Origin: Anagrus nilaparvatae
Lineage: Eukaryota > Arthropoda > Insecta > Hymenoptera > Mymaridae
NCBI GenBank assembly: GCA_022575985.1
Contig: JAKSXM010000137.1
Location: 11,860,001 to 11,924,000 of the forward strand
Direction: 5' to 3'
Length of the DNA: 64,000 nt
Numbering within the stretch: the stretch's first letter is position 1; each line of letters begins with the position of its first letter. Shown here in pieces: positions 63,645 to 64,000 of the stretch. Below the pieces are notes generated by a model that was not told the origin of the DNA, did no database searches, and was given only the letters and a program-made list of their open reading frames with translations. The position numbers and the translations under genes are program-made.

Positions 63645-63919
63645 AATACAAATTATTTATACTTCCGAAAATAGTTAATTACTATTTTTTTTTATTTGTA
63701 GTTTGTAAATAATATGAATGGACAAGAGTTTGTAAATATAATGAAATTAGATTAATGTAACTCTTTGTGATTGATAAATTACATTTTATAAATCATAAAA
63801 TATGCAGTAAAAATAAGAGAAAATAAATTATTTTATAATTATAAGGCTAATAAATATTAAAATTTACATACATATGTGTTAAAACATTTATAAAAAGTAA
63901 AATATTCTAATGTAACATT

Positions 63920-64000
63920 TTATTGTTCTTTAAGTTCATTCAATTTCATTTTTTCCTTTTTTTTTTCTTCATGATACCTGACGTAAGCAGGTTTTGTATA
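63920..64000 (-). CDS. C-terminal end of an unidentified gene, cut by the right edge
   Basis: An open frame on the minus strand from the edge to a TAA at 63922-63920, 26 residues: YTKPAYVRYHEEKKKEKMKL, then NELKEQ. The Lys/Glu-rich tail is plausible coding but short; I do not recognise the protein. It would be convergent with PIG-Q, about 275 bp between stops. Confidence 0.45.
   Translation of the reverse strand, partial: YTKPAYVRYHEEKKKEKMKLNELKEQ

Overview
AT-rich, intron-rich animal DNA, almost certainly from an insect. The clues are a ZAD zinc-finger-type gene (an arthropod-specific family), a shutdown/FKBP6 orthologue, short GT-AG introns and TATA/TCAGT core promoters. I cannot name the order or species from sequence alone. 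Six genes are complete in the window; two more run off its edges.

Layout. (1) 1907-20341, minus: 5' part of a ZAD gene, four tiny exons over more than 18 kb, continuing off the left edge. (2) 23669-27432, minus: a TXNDC11-like ER thioredoxin-related membrane protein in ten exons. (3) 29053-32256, plus: ribosomal protein S6, divergent from TXNDC11. (4) 35178-45927, minus: a secreted protein made of three repeated amphipathic-helix modules, each on its own phase-0 exon. Its 9.4-kb first intron holds (5) 38570-41847, plus: shutdown/FKBP6, a piRNA-pathway co-chaperone. (6) 52042-53699 and (7) 59614-60554, plus: two one-module paralogues of gene 4. (8) 61766-63644, plus: PIG-Q of GPI-anchor synthesis. 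A C-terminal stub of another minus-strand gene enters at the right edge.

The rest is mostly non-autonomous, palindromic DNA elements (MITEs and foldbacks) of many families: CACTG-ended palindromes, TTAA-flanked elements, GC-rich islands, poly(C) elements and more. Many sit in introns, so the pre-mRNAs would carry long hairpins. I saw no intact transposase or reverse transcriptase.

The most striking signal is on the minus strand at 34143-34224: a complete hammerhead ribozyme motif with every core nucleotide, 9 bp in stem I, about 5 bp in stem III, and 12-nt perfectly complementary loops I and II. It lies in a roughly 230-bp insert within a palindromic MITE. Housekeeping genes (RpS6, PIG-Q, TXNDC11) have no shared pathway here beyond the secretory link of TXNDC11 and PIG-Q in the ER. 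The three secreted helix proteins form one lineage-expanded family.
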